From: Flavobacteriia bacterium
GTDB taxonomy: Bacteria; Bacteroidota; Bacteroidia; Flavobacteriales; Weeksellaceae
DNA length: 64,000 bases
Direction: 5' to 3'
NCBI GenBank assembly: GCA_015999765.1
Contig: JAECQR010000001.1
Span: 558,001-622,000 of the forward strand
Both the position numbers and the translations under genes were made by a program. The notes under the pieces were generated by a model. The model had not been told where the DNA came from, ran no database searches, and was given only the letters and a program-made list of their open reading frames with translations. Every line of letters begins with the position of its first letter. Position 1 is the stretch's first letter. Below, in pieces: positions 38,536 to 48,120 of this stretch.

Positions 38536-39309
38536 GTGAGCGAATTAAAACGAGTTGCCAAAACCCTTGTGGGCTATATAAAACGCCCGGATCTGTATCC
38601 TGAACTGGGCAGGAAAATCATAAAAAATATATTCAACAGAAAAAGTGCTTTTCGCGGAAAAGCGCGCACTACAGAATGGGCCCAGTCACTTGCAGTAAAT
38701 CAGAAAATGGCAGTGGAGCAGCTTTTCGGAATTAAATTCGAAACCTTTCAAAACCTGTTCTCAGAAGAGTTGTATGATGCTTCGAAGAGAGAAAAAGAGT
38801 GCCCAATCAAGATGGGAGGAGCCGGTGCGCTGGAACTTATTTATTACGCCTGCGAATTTACCAATGCCGAAAGTGTTGTAGAAACGGGAGTAGCTTACGG
38901 GTGGTCTTCATTAGCAGCATTACTTTCTTTACAGAAAAGAAACGGAACACTGTATAGTTCGGATATGCCATACCTGAGTCAGGATGGTGACCGTTATGTA
39001 GGTATTGTCGTTCCGGATCAATTAAAAGAACACTGGAAGCTTTTCCGTCATGCTGACAAAGAATCATTGCCTAAGATTTTCGGTGAAATGGATCAGCCAG
39101 ATGTCATTCACTATGATTCCGACAAAAGTTATGAGGGAAGAACCTGGGCTTATGGTGAACTGTATCAACATTTGAGAAGAGGCGGCGTATTCATCAGCGA
39201 TGATATCGGCGATAACGCTGCGTTTCAGGATTTCTGTACAAGCAATACTATTTCGCCTACTGTTGTGGAATTTGAAGGCAAATTTGTCGGCCTTTTCGTG
39301 AAAAATTAA
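38536..39309 (+). CDS. Class I SAM-dependent methyltransferase (Methyltransf_24-like)
   Basis: VVETGVAYGWSSLAALLSL, DVIHYDSDKSYEGR, RRGGVFISDDI; GTG start. Confidence 0.8.
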   Translation: MSELKRVAKTLVGYIKRPDLYPELGRKIIKNIFNRKSAFRGKARTTEWAQSLAVNQKMAVEQLFGIKFETFQNLFSEELYDASKREKECPIKMGGAGALELIYYACEFTNAESVVETGVAYGWSSLAALLSLQKRNGTLYSSDMPYLSQDGDRYVGIVVPDQLKEHWKLFRHADKESLPKIFGEMDQPDVIHYDSDKSYEGRTWAYGELYQHLRRGGVFISDDIGDNAAFQDFCTSNTISPTVVEFEGKFVGLFVKN

Positions 39310-40250
39310 ATTGAGAAAAGGTTATCCCTGAAATTAATATTATACAGGCCTGAACGGATACTTCTGTAATCCGTAATCAGATACTTCATAATCATCATCC
39401 ACTTTTTTAACGGTGAAGCGTTTGCAATTTCCCAACTTCTGTGCATCCGATTGATATGTAGCTTGATGTCCGTGGGCATTGTGGATTCATTTAGAGCCCA
39501 GCTGTTCACTTCGCGCCAGAGTAAAACCCGTGTGGAAGCCGGATTTATTTTCTTCGAATCAACCTGTGTAATTCTGTTGTTTTCGTGAACACCCCGCACC
39601 GCTACTGCCTGATCCAGAATGCCTGGATACAAATCTAAATAATAGGAAATCCTGAAAAGAAATTCCGTGTCCTGATGCAACCTCAGATGAGTTTTCATCA
39701 TGGGGCTTACCTGATCAAGCGAAGATTTTCTTAGTGTTAACGTGTCAATACTGAAAAGCCCAAAACTTCCGTTCATTCCAAGTTGTCCGCGGAAAACCTC
39801 TTTTGGCGGATTTTTTTTGTAAACCGTAGTAAGCCGGTCACCATAGATCTTGTAATGCTGTTCTTTGGCTTTTTTAGTGTAATAATGCACGCCCAAAGCT
39901 CCATAAACACCATTAACATTTTGGTTTTTAAAAAGTTCTTTTTCTGCATCAAAACGGTTTGGGAGATAATAATCGTCTGCATCCAGAAACGCAATAAAAT
40001 CACCTGTTGCTTTTGCCAGACCTAAATTTCGGCTGGCTCCGGCGCCATGATTTCCTTGGTCGGGATGCTGGAAAAGCTTAACGCGTTCATGTTTTTCCGC
40101 TAATTCTTTGCAGACTTCCAAAGCATTATCCGGCGACTTGTCTTCCACCAAAATTATTTCGAAAACTTCGTCAAGCTGCAAAGCAGATTCCACGGCTTGG
40201 GAAACGTACTTTTCAGCATTGTATACAGGAATAATGACGGAAATTTTCAT
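39306..40250 (-). CDS. Glycosyltransferase family 2
   Basis: MKISVIIPVYNAEKYV, EDKSPDNA, FLDADDYYLPNRFDAE. Confidence 0.92.
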   Translation of the reverse strand: MKISVIIPVYNAEKYVSQAVESALQLDEVFEIILVEDKSPDNALEVCKELAEKHERVKLFQHPDQGNHGAGASRNLGLAKATGDFIAFLDADDYYLPNRFDAEKELFKNQNVNGVYGALGVHYYTKKAKEQHYKIYGDRLTTVYKKNPPKEVFRGQLGMNGSFGLFSIDTLTLRKSSLDQVSPMMKTHLRLHQDTEFLFRISYYLDLYPGILDQAVAVRGVHENNRITQVDSKKINPASTRVLLWREVNSWALNESTMPTDIKLHINRMHRSWEIANASPLKKWMMIMKYLITDYRSIRSGLYNINFRDNLFSI

Positions 40251-40256
40251 AATACT

Positions 40257-41192
40257 TTATCTGTTCAGGTAGGTAAAACGGTATCTGGTTTTCAGAATTT
40301 TTGGGTCTTTAAGTGTTGCTGCGAAAATATTAAAATATTTCGTCACGCCTTTATTTAAAGACAGTTCAAATGATTTTTTTGTCAAAAAGAGATGGTCTTT
40401 ATATTCCTTTTTAATGTTTTTGTCCTTAGCCCATTCGTATACAGAATTCCACAACTGCAACTGTCTCTGATTGTATTTTTCCGAATATCTTTTTATTTTG
40501 GTAATCCGGTTGTCATCATGAACTCCCCGAATTGCTATTGCTTCATTGATGTTTCCCGATCTCAAACGACAATGCCAGGCAAGTTTAATAATGAAATCGG
40601 TGTCCTGATGAACCCGCAGCTTTTCATTGAACTTCAGATTATTTTTTCTGATGCTTTCAGTTCTCGCAGTCAGGCCGTTGAGGTGAAAAAAACTTCCGAA
40701 AGTTTTTTCGAGACCGAGTAATCCATAGAAAACTTCTTTACCTTCGGCCGGATGATTTACTGTAGTAAGGTCAGTATTTTTAAATTTTTTCTGAAATTCA
40801 GCCCTGCCTTTTTCGGTGAGAAAAGCGGTTCCAATAGCACCAAAAACACCTTCCGTGTTTTTATTGCTAAAAAGTTCTTTTTCAGCATCAAATCTGTTTG
40901 AAAGATAATAATCGTCTGCATCTAAAAACGCGATAAAGTCTCCGGATGCTATTTGCAGTCCAAGATTCCGTGAGGCTCCCGCGCCGTGGTTCGCCTTGTC
41001 AGGATGCTGATAAAGTTTTACCTTATCCAATAACGACGACAGTTCTCTGCAGACTTCCAAAGAATGATCTGTTGAGCCGTCTTCAATCAGGAGGATCTCT
41101 TTTACATCATTCAATTCTACTGCAGATTCCACCGCTTTTCTTAGAAAAGATGCAGCATTGTAAACCGGCATGATGACAGAGATATTCAGCAT
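40257..41192 (-). CDS. Glycosyltransferase family 2 (paralog)
   Basis: ISVIMPVYNAASFL, FLDADDYYLSNRFDAEKELF. Confidence 0.92.
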   Translation of the reverse strand: MLNISVIMPVYNAASFLRKAVESAVELNDVKEILLIEDGSTDHSLEVCRELSSLLDKVKLYQHPDKANHGAGASRNLGLQIASGDFIAFLDADDYYLSNRFDAEKELFSNKNTEGVFGAIGTAFLTEKGRAEFQKKFKNTDLTTVNHPAEGKEVFYGLLGLEKTFGSFFHLNGLTARTESIRKNNLKFNEKLRVHQDTDFIIKLAWHCRLRSGNINEAIAIRGVHDDNRITKIKRYSEKYNQRQLQLWNSVYEWAKDKNIKKEYKDHLFLTKKSFELSLNKGVTKYFNIFAATLKDPKILKTRYRFTYLNR

Positions 41193-41201
41193 ATAGAATG
41201 A

Positions 41202-42998
41202 CTAGAGGTATGTTTTGTAATTATAAGCCCAAAGCGCCAGCTGAAGCAGATTCCAGTGTTTTTTGTCTTTATTCAGGAATTTCTGAGCAGCACTAAAATC
41301 AATAAATTCAAAAATTTTCTGTGTCTTATCTTTCAGCAAAACATTTGACAGTTCCATTAGTCCCTGTTCTTCAAACCAACGCTCCACGGAAGATCCAAAG
41401 CCCTGTTTCTTTCTGTTTCTAATGCTTTCGGTCCAATAACTCTGCATGGATTCGCGGAGAATGATTTTATCATTATCGCCGTCGAGTTTTAAATTTTCAG
41501 GCAACTGAATACAGAATTCTGCAAAATCTTTATCAAGAAACGGGGTGCGGACTTCAAGGGAATTCGCCATCGCCATCCTGTCGGATTTTACGAGCATATT
41601 TCCGGGAACGTATTTTTCCATATCGGTGCGCATAATGTCGTTCAGGGAATCCGGATTCGCTTTGAAACTGTATGGCTGATGATATCTTGAAGTGAGGCCA
41701 AGCGAGGTTATTTCTTTTGGACTGAAATAATTCCGCACGATGTTCTGATGGAAATCCAGGATGTTTTTGTAGGTAGTATTCTGTTGGGTTAGAAAAGAAG
41801 TTTCGCGGAATTTTCCGAATTGTTTCAAACCAAATTTTATCAGTGCATTATTATAGCTGAAATGATTTTTCAGTTGATTTTCAACCTGATAAAAACTGTA
41901 TCCGCCGAAAAGTTCGTCACCTACGTCACCTGCCAAAACCACTTTCAAATGTCTTGCGGCAGCTTCACATATTTTAAACTGGGGCGTAAAGCTCATGTCC
42001 GCTAAAGGTTCATCGAAAAAGGGAGAAATTTTCTGCAATTCGGAGGCAATGTCGCCACGGTTTTCATAGATTTCAATATGATTGGTGTGGTGTTTTGCTG
42101 CAATTTCATCAGCATATTTCAGCTCACTGTCTTCACCGGAATATCCGAAACTGATCGTTGTCTGTTTGGGTTTAAATTCATTCACCATTGCTACAATTGT
42201 TGAAGAATCCAGTCCGCCACTTAAAAAACTTCCCACTTCTACATCGGCTACCAGCTGTTTCCGAACCGCGTTTTTGAGTAAGGCGGTAAATTCTTCCTTC
42301 GCTTCCGACAAAGAAATGTGAAGATCGTTTTTCGGAATGCTGTAATATCTTTCAACCTTAATTTTTCCATCCGAAAAAATCAGAACATGAGCAGGCGGAA
42401 GCGTCTTGATATTTTTATAAATGCTTTGGTAAGCGCTTACATAACCATATTGAAGATAATGATAAAGCGCCTCCTGGCTCACCTCCGGTTTTACCAAACC
42501 GGAAGCGAGAATTGCTTTGATTTCTGAAGCAAATATAAATTCGCCGTTTTTTCCGATCGTGTAATAAAACGGTTTTTCACCGAAGCGGTCGCGTGCGCAG
42601 AAGAGTTCCTGTTTTTGTTCATCCCAAATGGCAAACGCGAACATTCCGGGAAGTTCGTTCAGCAAATCCTTTCCTTTTTGCTGATACATTGCCAGAATGA
42701 TTTCAGTGTCGGAAGTTCCGCGGTACGGATAGTCCGAATATTTTTTCTTTAAATCCTGAAAGCCATAAATTTCCCCATTCAGCACGATACACTCATTTTT
42801 CGTATCTGAAAACATGGGCTGTTTTCCGTTTTCCGACAAATCGATGATCGAAAGCCGGCGGTGACCGAGGGCAGCGTTAGGAAAAAACTCGTGATGTTTG
42901 GCGTCCGGTCCGCGGTGCGCGATCGCAAGTGTCATTTGCTGAATTTCTTCAGTATAGTTTCTTGCGTTTGGGGCGATGATTCCGGCGATTCCACACAT
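41202..42998 (-). CDS. asnB: Asparagine synthase (glutamine-hydrolyzing)-like amidotransferase
   Basis: MCGIAGIIAP N-terminal Cys; SFLSGGLDSSTIVA PP-loop; PFLDKDFAEF. Confidence 0.93.
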   Translation of the reverse strand: MCGIAGIIAPNARNYTEEIQQMTLAIAHRGPDAKHHEFFPNAALGHRRLSIIDLSENGKQPMFSDTKNECIVLNGEIYGFQDLKKKYSDYPYRGTSDTEIILAMYQQKGKDLLNELPGMFAFAIWDEQKQELFCARDRFGEKPFYYTIGKNGEFIFASEIKAILASGLVKPEVSQEALYHYLQYGYVSAYQSIYKNIKTLPPAHVLIFSDGKIKVERYYSIPKNDLHISLSEAKEEFTALLKNAVRKQLVADVEVGSFLSGGLDSSTIVAMVNEFKPKQTTISFGYSGEDSELKYADEIAAKHHTNHIEIYENRGDIASELQKISPFFDEPLADMSFTPQFKICEAAARHLKVVLAGDVGDELFGGYSFYQVENQLKNHFSYNNALIKFGLKQFGKFRETSFLTQQNTTYKNILDFHQNIVRNYFSPKEITSLGLTSRYHQPYSFKANPDSLNDIMRTDMEKYVPGNMLVKSDRMAMANSLEVRTPFLDKDFAEFCIQLPENLKLDGDNDKIILRESMQSYWTESIRNRKKQGFGSSVERWFEEQGLMELSNVLLKDKTQKIFEFIDFSAAQKFLNKDKKHWNLLQLALWAYNYKTYL

Positions 42999-42999
42999 A

Positions 43000-43944
43000 T
43001 TATTCTGTATTATTTTTCAGCGCAAAGTACCGGTATCTGGTTTTCAGCAGTTGCGGATTCGCAACTGCATAGCGCGCAAAGTTGATGAATTTTTTTGGTC
43101 CGCTCTCCGAAGCGGTTTTGGAAGAAAGATATTTGAGTTTAAAAAAAGTACGGTAGGATAACGGAACATTTTGTTGCCTGCTCCATCGGTACAGCGAATG
43201 GTACAGTTTCATATTGTGACGAAAGTATTCTGCGGAGTTATTCTGCAGTCTGGTAATGGAATTACTGTCGTGTGCAGTTCTGATCGCGACTCCTTCTTTA
43301 ATAATTCCGGTTTTAAGATAGCAGTGATAAGCAAGGCGGATAATGAATTCTTTGTCTTCCATTAAAGTGAGGTCTTCATTAATACGCAGCTGGTGTATGT
43401 TCAGGGCTTCTTTTTTAACCGTAAGTGCAATGAGAGAAAAGAAAGTGCCGAACCTGTTGGGTTCCTGGATAAGTTCTCCAAATATTTTGGGGCCTTCAGA
43501 CTCATACTGCACAGTGCAAAGCGTATTTGTACCGAATTTCTTTTCATAGGCATTCTTTCCTTGCTCCCCAAGAAAATCTGCATCTATTCCGCCAAAAACG
43601 CCGTCAACTTTGGGGTCTTGAAAGATTTTCCGCTCAGCATCAAACCTGTTTGGTAGCCAGTAATCATCAGCATCAAGAAATGTAATAAAATCGTGGGTAG
43701 CATTGTCGATACCTAAATTGCGTGAAGCAGAGACGCCCCTGTTTTGGTTATCAGGATGAGTAAGTACTTTTATTTTGGGGTGCTTTTGTGCTAAAGAAGT
43801 GCAGATTTTCAGTGACCGGTCTTTTGATCCATCATCAATCAACAGCACTTCCTGAACTTCCTGGAATTGAAGGACCGATGCTACCGCTTTTTCGATATAT
43901 TTTTGGGCGTTATAAACCGGAATTATTACACTGATGTTCATCAT
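43000..43944 (-). CDS. Glycosyltransferase family 2 (paralog)
   Basis: NISVIIPVYNAQKYI, FLDADDYWLPNRFDAERKIF. Confidence 0.92.
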   Translation of the reverse strand: MMNISVIIPVYNAQKYIEKAVASVLQFQEVQEVLLIDDGSKDRSLKICTSLAQKHPKIKVLTHPDNQNRGVSASRNLGIDNATHDFITFLDADDYWLPNRFDAERKIFQDPKVDGVFGGIDADFLGEQGKNAYEKKFGTNTLCTVQYESEGPKIFGELIQEPNRFGTFFSLIALTVKKEALNIHQLRINEDLTLMEDKEFIIRLAYHCYLKTGIIKEGVAIRTAHDSNSITRLQNNSAEYFRHNMKLYHSLYRWSRQQNVPLSYRTFFKLKYLSSKTASESGPKKFINFARYAVANPQLLKTRYRYFALKNNTE

Positions 43945-44756
43945 TGCCGCAAAATTAATCTTTTAAAAATTTTCGGAAGCCGCTTAAAGTTATGAGACCA
44001 CGTTTTCCATATCAAAATTTCCGGGGTATGCTCCAGTGGGATCCCAAATTCTTTAAAATTTATGCTTGAAAACGCTTTTGTTTGAAGGGTAGCGTTCATC
44101 AGATTCTGCGAATGAATCAGCTGAATGAAAAGTGGTTTTTGGTCATAACTTACAACATTCTGGTAGTTTCGGAAGTTGGTGTGCCGTTCATTCATGATCG
44201 TTTTGAACGCAGTAACATTTTCAATTATACTTACAAATGGATTGGCGACAGCGTAAAATTCATTTACCAATACTTTGTTTCTTTTGATAAGACTCATCTG
44301 TAGACCCCGCCGTAAATCAATAACCAAATTATGAACCGGTTTATAAAGAGACTGAATTGTATCTAGAAAATCTTCATGCAAGAAATCGTCATTATCAATA
44401 TCCGTACTGATCACAAACTGCGTGTCTTTCTGAAAATATTTCTCGAAAATTTCTACAATACCCGCATTGATCTCGCCTCCATCACGTACAAATACCGGCA
44501 TAAAATTCGGAAATTCGTGTTGAAGATTTCTTACAATCTGTAGGTATTTGGTTTTGGTATTTACATCAAAAAAAACGAGCCAGACGAAATTTTTATTTTT
44601 CTGATTTTTAAAAGAGGGAAATGTGTATTTCTGAAATAATTCAAACCGGTGTTCATGCCATTCATCAGTAAGCGGCGTATGTCCGGCCCGGGTTTGTGCC
44701 CAGTTTTCTGTGGGCACGTTGAAGCGGGTAGTGATGATATGGATGAATGCTGACAT
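43941..44756 (-). CDS. Putative rhamnosyltransferase-like glycosyltransferase (PF11316-like)
   Basis: HIITTRFNVPTENW...HRFELFQKYTFPSFKNQKNKNFVWLVFFD...ISTDIDNDD. Confidence 0.75.
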   Translation of the reverse strand: MSAFIHIITTRFNVPTENWAQTRAGHTPLTDEWHEHRFELFQKYTFPSFKNQKNKNFVWLVFFDVNTKTKYLQIVRNLQHEFPNFMPVFVRDGGEINAGIVEIFEKYFQKDTQFVISTDIDNDDFLHEDFLDTIQSLYKPVHNLVIDLRRGLQMSLIKRNKVLVNEFYAVANPFVSIIENVTAFKTIMNERHTNFRNYQNVVSYDQKPLFIQLIHSQNLMNATLQTKAFSSINFKEFGIPLEHTPEILIWKTWSHNFKRLPKIFKRLILRQ

Positions 44757-44757
44757 T

Positions 44758-45555
44758 TTATAGAGTTTCTATAATCCTTAGTTTGAAAAAGCTCAGATAC
44801 AAACGCATAATTTTTAAATAACTAGAGAGGCCTAAGTTTTTAGGTAAAAACTGGAGTGTTTTTTTTATTGAGTTAATATTAAATGGGTAAAACTTAAAGT
44901 AGTAGCTAACGAATTTTAAAAAAGCTGTTTCTTCTAAAGCTATGTTATAAATATTCTGGAAATTACTGCCGATTTTTTTTCTGATATAAAGGTTATTATC
45001 TAACCAAACTTTATCCGGATTCCCGCTGGAGAAATGTTCAATTTTGATATCCGTAACCACAAAATTGGTAAAAACCTTTGCGGCACGTAAACTGATGTCG
45101 GTGTCGTAGCCATGGAACCCCGGTATGTTATGATCAAATTTAAGCTTGTCAAAATTTTCAGAGGTTATTCCAAGGAAAACTCCGTCGAGAGCTAAAGCTT
45201 TTGATTTAATTTTATCTGTCTGAACTTTAGTTTCAGGGGCAACAAACCATCCGGATGGTGCTGCAGGAACATAATTTGAACCTGCGATGCCAATAATTCC
45301 AATGTTTTTATCCGATAAATGTTCTATAAACGGCTTGCCCCAATTTTCTGTTAGAAATCTTACGTCATCATGAACAAAAAGTAAAAATGGATATTGGCAC
45401 TGGTTCCGGCCGGAATTGTAAGCTTCTCCAATTGAATATTTTCCTGGATTATAGACTCCAATAATTTCGAAAACTTCACCACAAGTTTCTGCAATACTTG
45501 TGCTAACGTTTGCGAAGTTTTCTTTGTTAGAATAAGAAATAACTATTGAAATCAT
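44758..45555 (-). CDS. StrF-like glycosyltransferase (start placed at MISIVI; ORF track extends to 45585)
   Basis: MISIVISYSNKENF...SIGEAYNSGRNQCQYPFLLFVHDDV. Confidence 0.75.
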   Translation of the reverse strand: MISIVISYSNKENFANVSTSIAETCGEVFEIIGVYNPGKYSIGEAYNSGRNQCQYPFLLFVHDDVRFLTENWGKPFIEHLSDKNIGIIGIAGSNYVPAAPSGWFVAPETKVQTDKIKSKALALDGVFLGITSENFDKLKFDHNIPGFHGYDTDISLRAAKVFTNFVVTDIKIEHFSSGNPDKVWLDNNLYIRKKIGSNFQNIYNIALEETAFLKFVSYYFKFYPFNINSIKKTLQFLPKNLGLSSYLKIMRLYLSFFKLRIIETL

Positions 45556-45588
45556 TTTTCTTTTACCTCCATTAATGATGAACACACA

Positions 45589-46431
45589 CTATCTCCTGTA
45601 GCAGAAAATATTCAGCTGCACATTGAAAGAATTTTTGGGCTCCGACTTCATAAATGGATATTGAATTAAATCGGAGGCCATTTTAATATAATACTCAAAC
45701 CCTGCTTTTTTGATGAGGTTTAGAATTTCGCCAAGCATCTGCTCTTCATTTTTTACGGAATGATATTCTAGGAACAGATATTCAACATTCTGCAGATGGT
45801 CTCCTAAATGAAAAAAAAGTTCGTTTTCTGCCCCTTCTATATCAATTTTAAGAAAATCAACCTTTGTTTCAAGATATTTCCTTAAATCTATTGCTTCCAC
45901 ATTGATGGTGTTGTTTCCTTTACCAAAATCAGTTACTAAAGAACCCGACAAACCGCCTTGCGAATAGAAAGTCAGCGGTGTATCTTCATGCCAGACTGCT
46001 TTTTCTAAAACCTGAATATTGCTGTTTTTAAGCTCTTCAGCGTTCTTTTTTAAAATACTGAAAAGATCATGGTCCGGTTCAAACGCAATAATACGTGCAT
46101 CGGGATATAGCCGATTAAAATAAAGCATGCTTAATCCTATATTGGCACCGCAATCTATAATTAACGGACTTTTATTCTGGGTATGAAATTTATATACTTT
46201 CTGGTGAAAAATCTCTTCTAAAGAATGAAGTAAAGCCCCGCCGTTATTGTAATAAAAATTAGATCCGTAAACCGTTACTGAATCCAGATTTGGATAAGGG
46301 TGAGATTTTAATTTCTTTTTGTCTTTTTCGGTGATTTTAAGTTTAGGATCAATAGAATTTACGGCAATATTTTCTCTGTAAAACTCATTCAGTATCCAGT
46401 AGATCTGCTTAATTGTTTGTATCATGCTCAT
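45589..46431 (-). CDS. FkbM family methyltransferase
   Basis: IIDCGANIGLSMLYFNRLYPDARIIAFEPDHDLF, VDFLKIDIEGAENELF. Confidence 0.9.
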   Translation of the reverse strand: MSMIQTIKQIYWILNEFYRENIAVNSIDPKLKITEKDKKKLKSHPYPNLDSVTVYGSNFYYNNGGALLHSLEEIFHQKVYKFHTQNKSPLIIDCGANIGLSMLYFNRLYPDARIIAFEPDHDLFSILKKNAEELKNSNIQVLEKAVWHEDTPLTFYSQGGLSGSLVTDFGKGNNTINVEAIDLRKYLETKVDFLKIDIEGAENELFFHLGDHLQNVEYLFLEYHSVKNEEQMLGEILNLIKKAGFEYYIKMASDLIQYPFMKSEPKNSFNVQLNIFCYRR

Positions 46432-46437
46432 GGTTAT

Positions 46438-47346
46438 TTACAGTTTTACTTTGTCGAAAAGTATTCGGTAATAAATAAGTGGAATCTTCACTAAACTTTT
46501 ATAATCTTTGAGTAGCCAATAATATTTAACTAAATTAAGTTTTAAATCTGAAAAGTGATGATGAAAGGCAAAACTTATCTGCTGATTAATTTTATCTGAT
46601 ATAAATTCTTTTGGCAGAAGATGATGATATTTATTGATAAAATAGGTGTCAAAAATAATGGCATTCCGCTGTTTCTCAAGAAAGAGTTGACTGGAACCGG
46701 AAATGCTTTCTGAACTTATCCGTACTTCTACCTGGGCATCGGCAATAAAATATACCGGCGTATTGCCGGCGATCTCAAATACCGCCAGGTCATCTGTTCC
46801 CCACGCCAAAGGTAAATGTCTGAACTTCACCTTTTCGTAAGCGGAAGTTCGGAATATGTGTTCGGATAGGCTGGATCGCTGTCCTTTGATGTATTTTTCT
46901 TTCCAGTTGTCCAGCGCCAGAAGAAGTTTTGGCTGAGCGGTATATTCCTTAAATGGTTTTCCGTACTCATCAATCCAACGTTGCGAGAATTTAATGACGT
47001 TGCTTTTGTTCTGTTCAACTTCATCCAGGTTTGTATAAAACTCCGCTACAAAATTCTCGCTAATGACATCGTCATCGCCTAAAATTTGAAACCATTCACT
47101 AATTTCGCTATCCTGAATGCATCTTTCCCATTGTTTTACGAGGTTTTGGGAGCCAAGATTTTCTGTATATTCTTTATAATTAAACGCTGTTGTTTTCAGT
47201 GTTTCCTTAATGAGATTTTCGGGATTTTCGGGACTAGCATCATTACCGATAAACAGTTTGAAATTTTTGCAGGTTTGCCGTTCTAAAGACCGCAAAGTTT
47301 CTTTAAAAAAAGAGATTTTATAATATGGAATTATTATGGTGAGCAA
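46438..47346 (-). CDS. Glycosyltransferase family 2
   Basis: MLTIIIPYYKISFFKETLRSLERQT...NDASPEN...LGDDDV. Confidence 0.88.
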   Translation of the reverse strand: MLTIIIPYYKISFFKETLRSLERQTCKNFKLFIGNDASPENPENLIKETLKTTAFNYKEYTENLGSQNLVKQWERCIQDSEISEWFQILGDDDVISENFVAEFYTNLDEVEQNKSNVIKFSQRWIDEYGKPFKEYTAQPKLLLALDNWKEKYIKGQRSSLSEHIFRTSAYEKVKFRHLPLAWGTDDLAVFEIAGNTPVYFIADAQVEVRISSESISGSSQLFLEKQRNAIIFDTYFINKYHHLLPKEFISDKINQQISFAFHHHFSDLKLNLVKYYWLLKDYKSLVKIPLIYYRILFDKVKL

Positions 47347-47349
47347 ATC

Positions 47350-48120
47350 CTATTTTTTATTAAGTACGGCGATAATATAACCGGCATCCAATTCTTCCAC
47401 TTTTAAGTCATGCGCTGCTTTTATGCCTTCAAAAAACTTGGGGTCAGATTTTGTGATTCTTTTTCCCAATCGGTTCTTTATTCTGTTTGTAAGCGTATAT
47501 TCAGGGTAGTTTCCTTCAATTACTGCATTCTGAATGAATGTATCTTTCAGAATGAAATGTTCCTGGAGTAATTTTGTAAAGTCACTGTAGCTCCATTCAA
47601 TTTCATGATATGGGTTATGATTTGGTTTTATTGTAGTTTTCTTTGAGATTGGTGTTGAAATTATAAATGTCCCGTCTTCCGCCAGGTTTTGGTTAATATT
47701 TTTCAGAAATAATATATAATCGTCAAGATGTTCAACCGTTTCATAACTGATGATGACATCGAAAGGAGTTGCACTGGAAAATTTGGTAGCGTCGTCTACA
47801 AAACGGTTCACCAGGTGATGGGCATACCGAAAATTTCCATAACGAACAGCATCTGCATCCAAATCTACTCCTGTAACCTTTAAAGCATTTCCCTGCTCTG
47901 CAATTAAAAAAGAGCCATATCCGCTTCCACAGGCAATGTCTAAAACATTTTTGTTATTTACGAACTGTAATGCGAATCGGTACCGTTCTATGTGCTCTAT
48001 TTCGTATTTAGGGTGCAGGAAGCCCTTGACCCATCGCTCAGCTTCGCCTTTCAGTACTAAATCCGCAAGTGTCTTTAACTCATATTTTGTACAGAATAAT
48101 TCTTCTTCAATTTCATTCAT
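47350..48120 (-). CDS. Class I SAM-dependent methyltransferase (start placed at ATGAATGA overlap; ORF track extends to 48192)
   Basis: VLDIACGSGYGSFLIAE, DVIISYETVEHLDDY. Confidence 0.88.
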   Translation of the reverse strand: MNEIEEELFCTKYELKTLADLVLKGEAERWVKGFLHPKYEIEHIERYRFALQFVNNKNVLDIACGSGYGSFLIAEQGNALKVTGVDLDADAVRYGNFRYAHHLVNRFVDDATKFSSATPFDVIISYETVEHLDDYILFLKNINQNLAEDGTFIISTPISKKTTIKPNHNPYHEIEWSYSDFTKLLQEHFILKDTFIQNAVIEGNYPEYTLTNRIKNRLGKRITKSDPKFFEGIKAAHDLKVEELDAGYIIAVLNKK

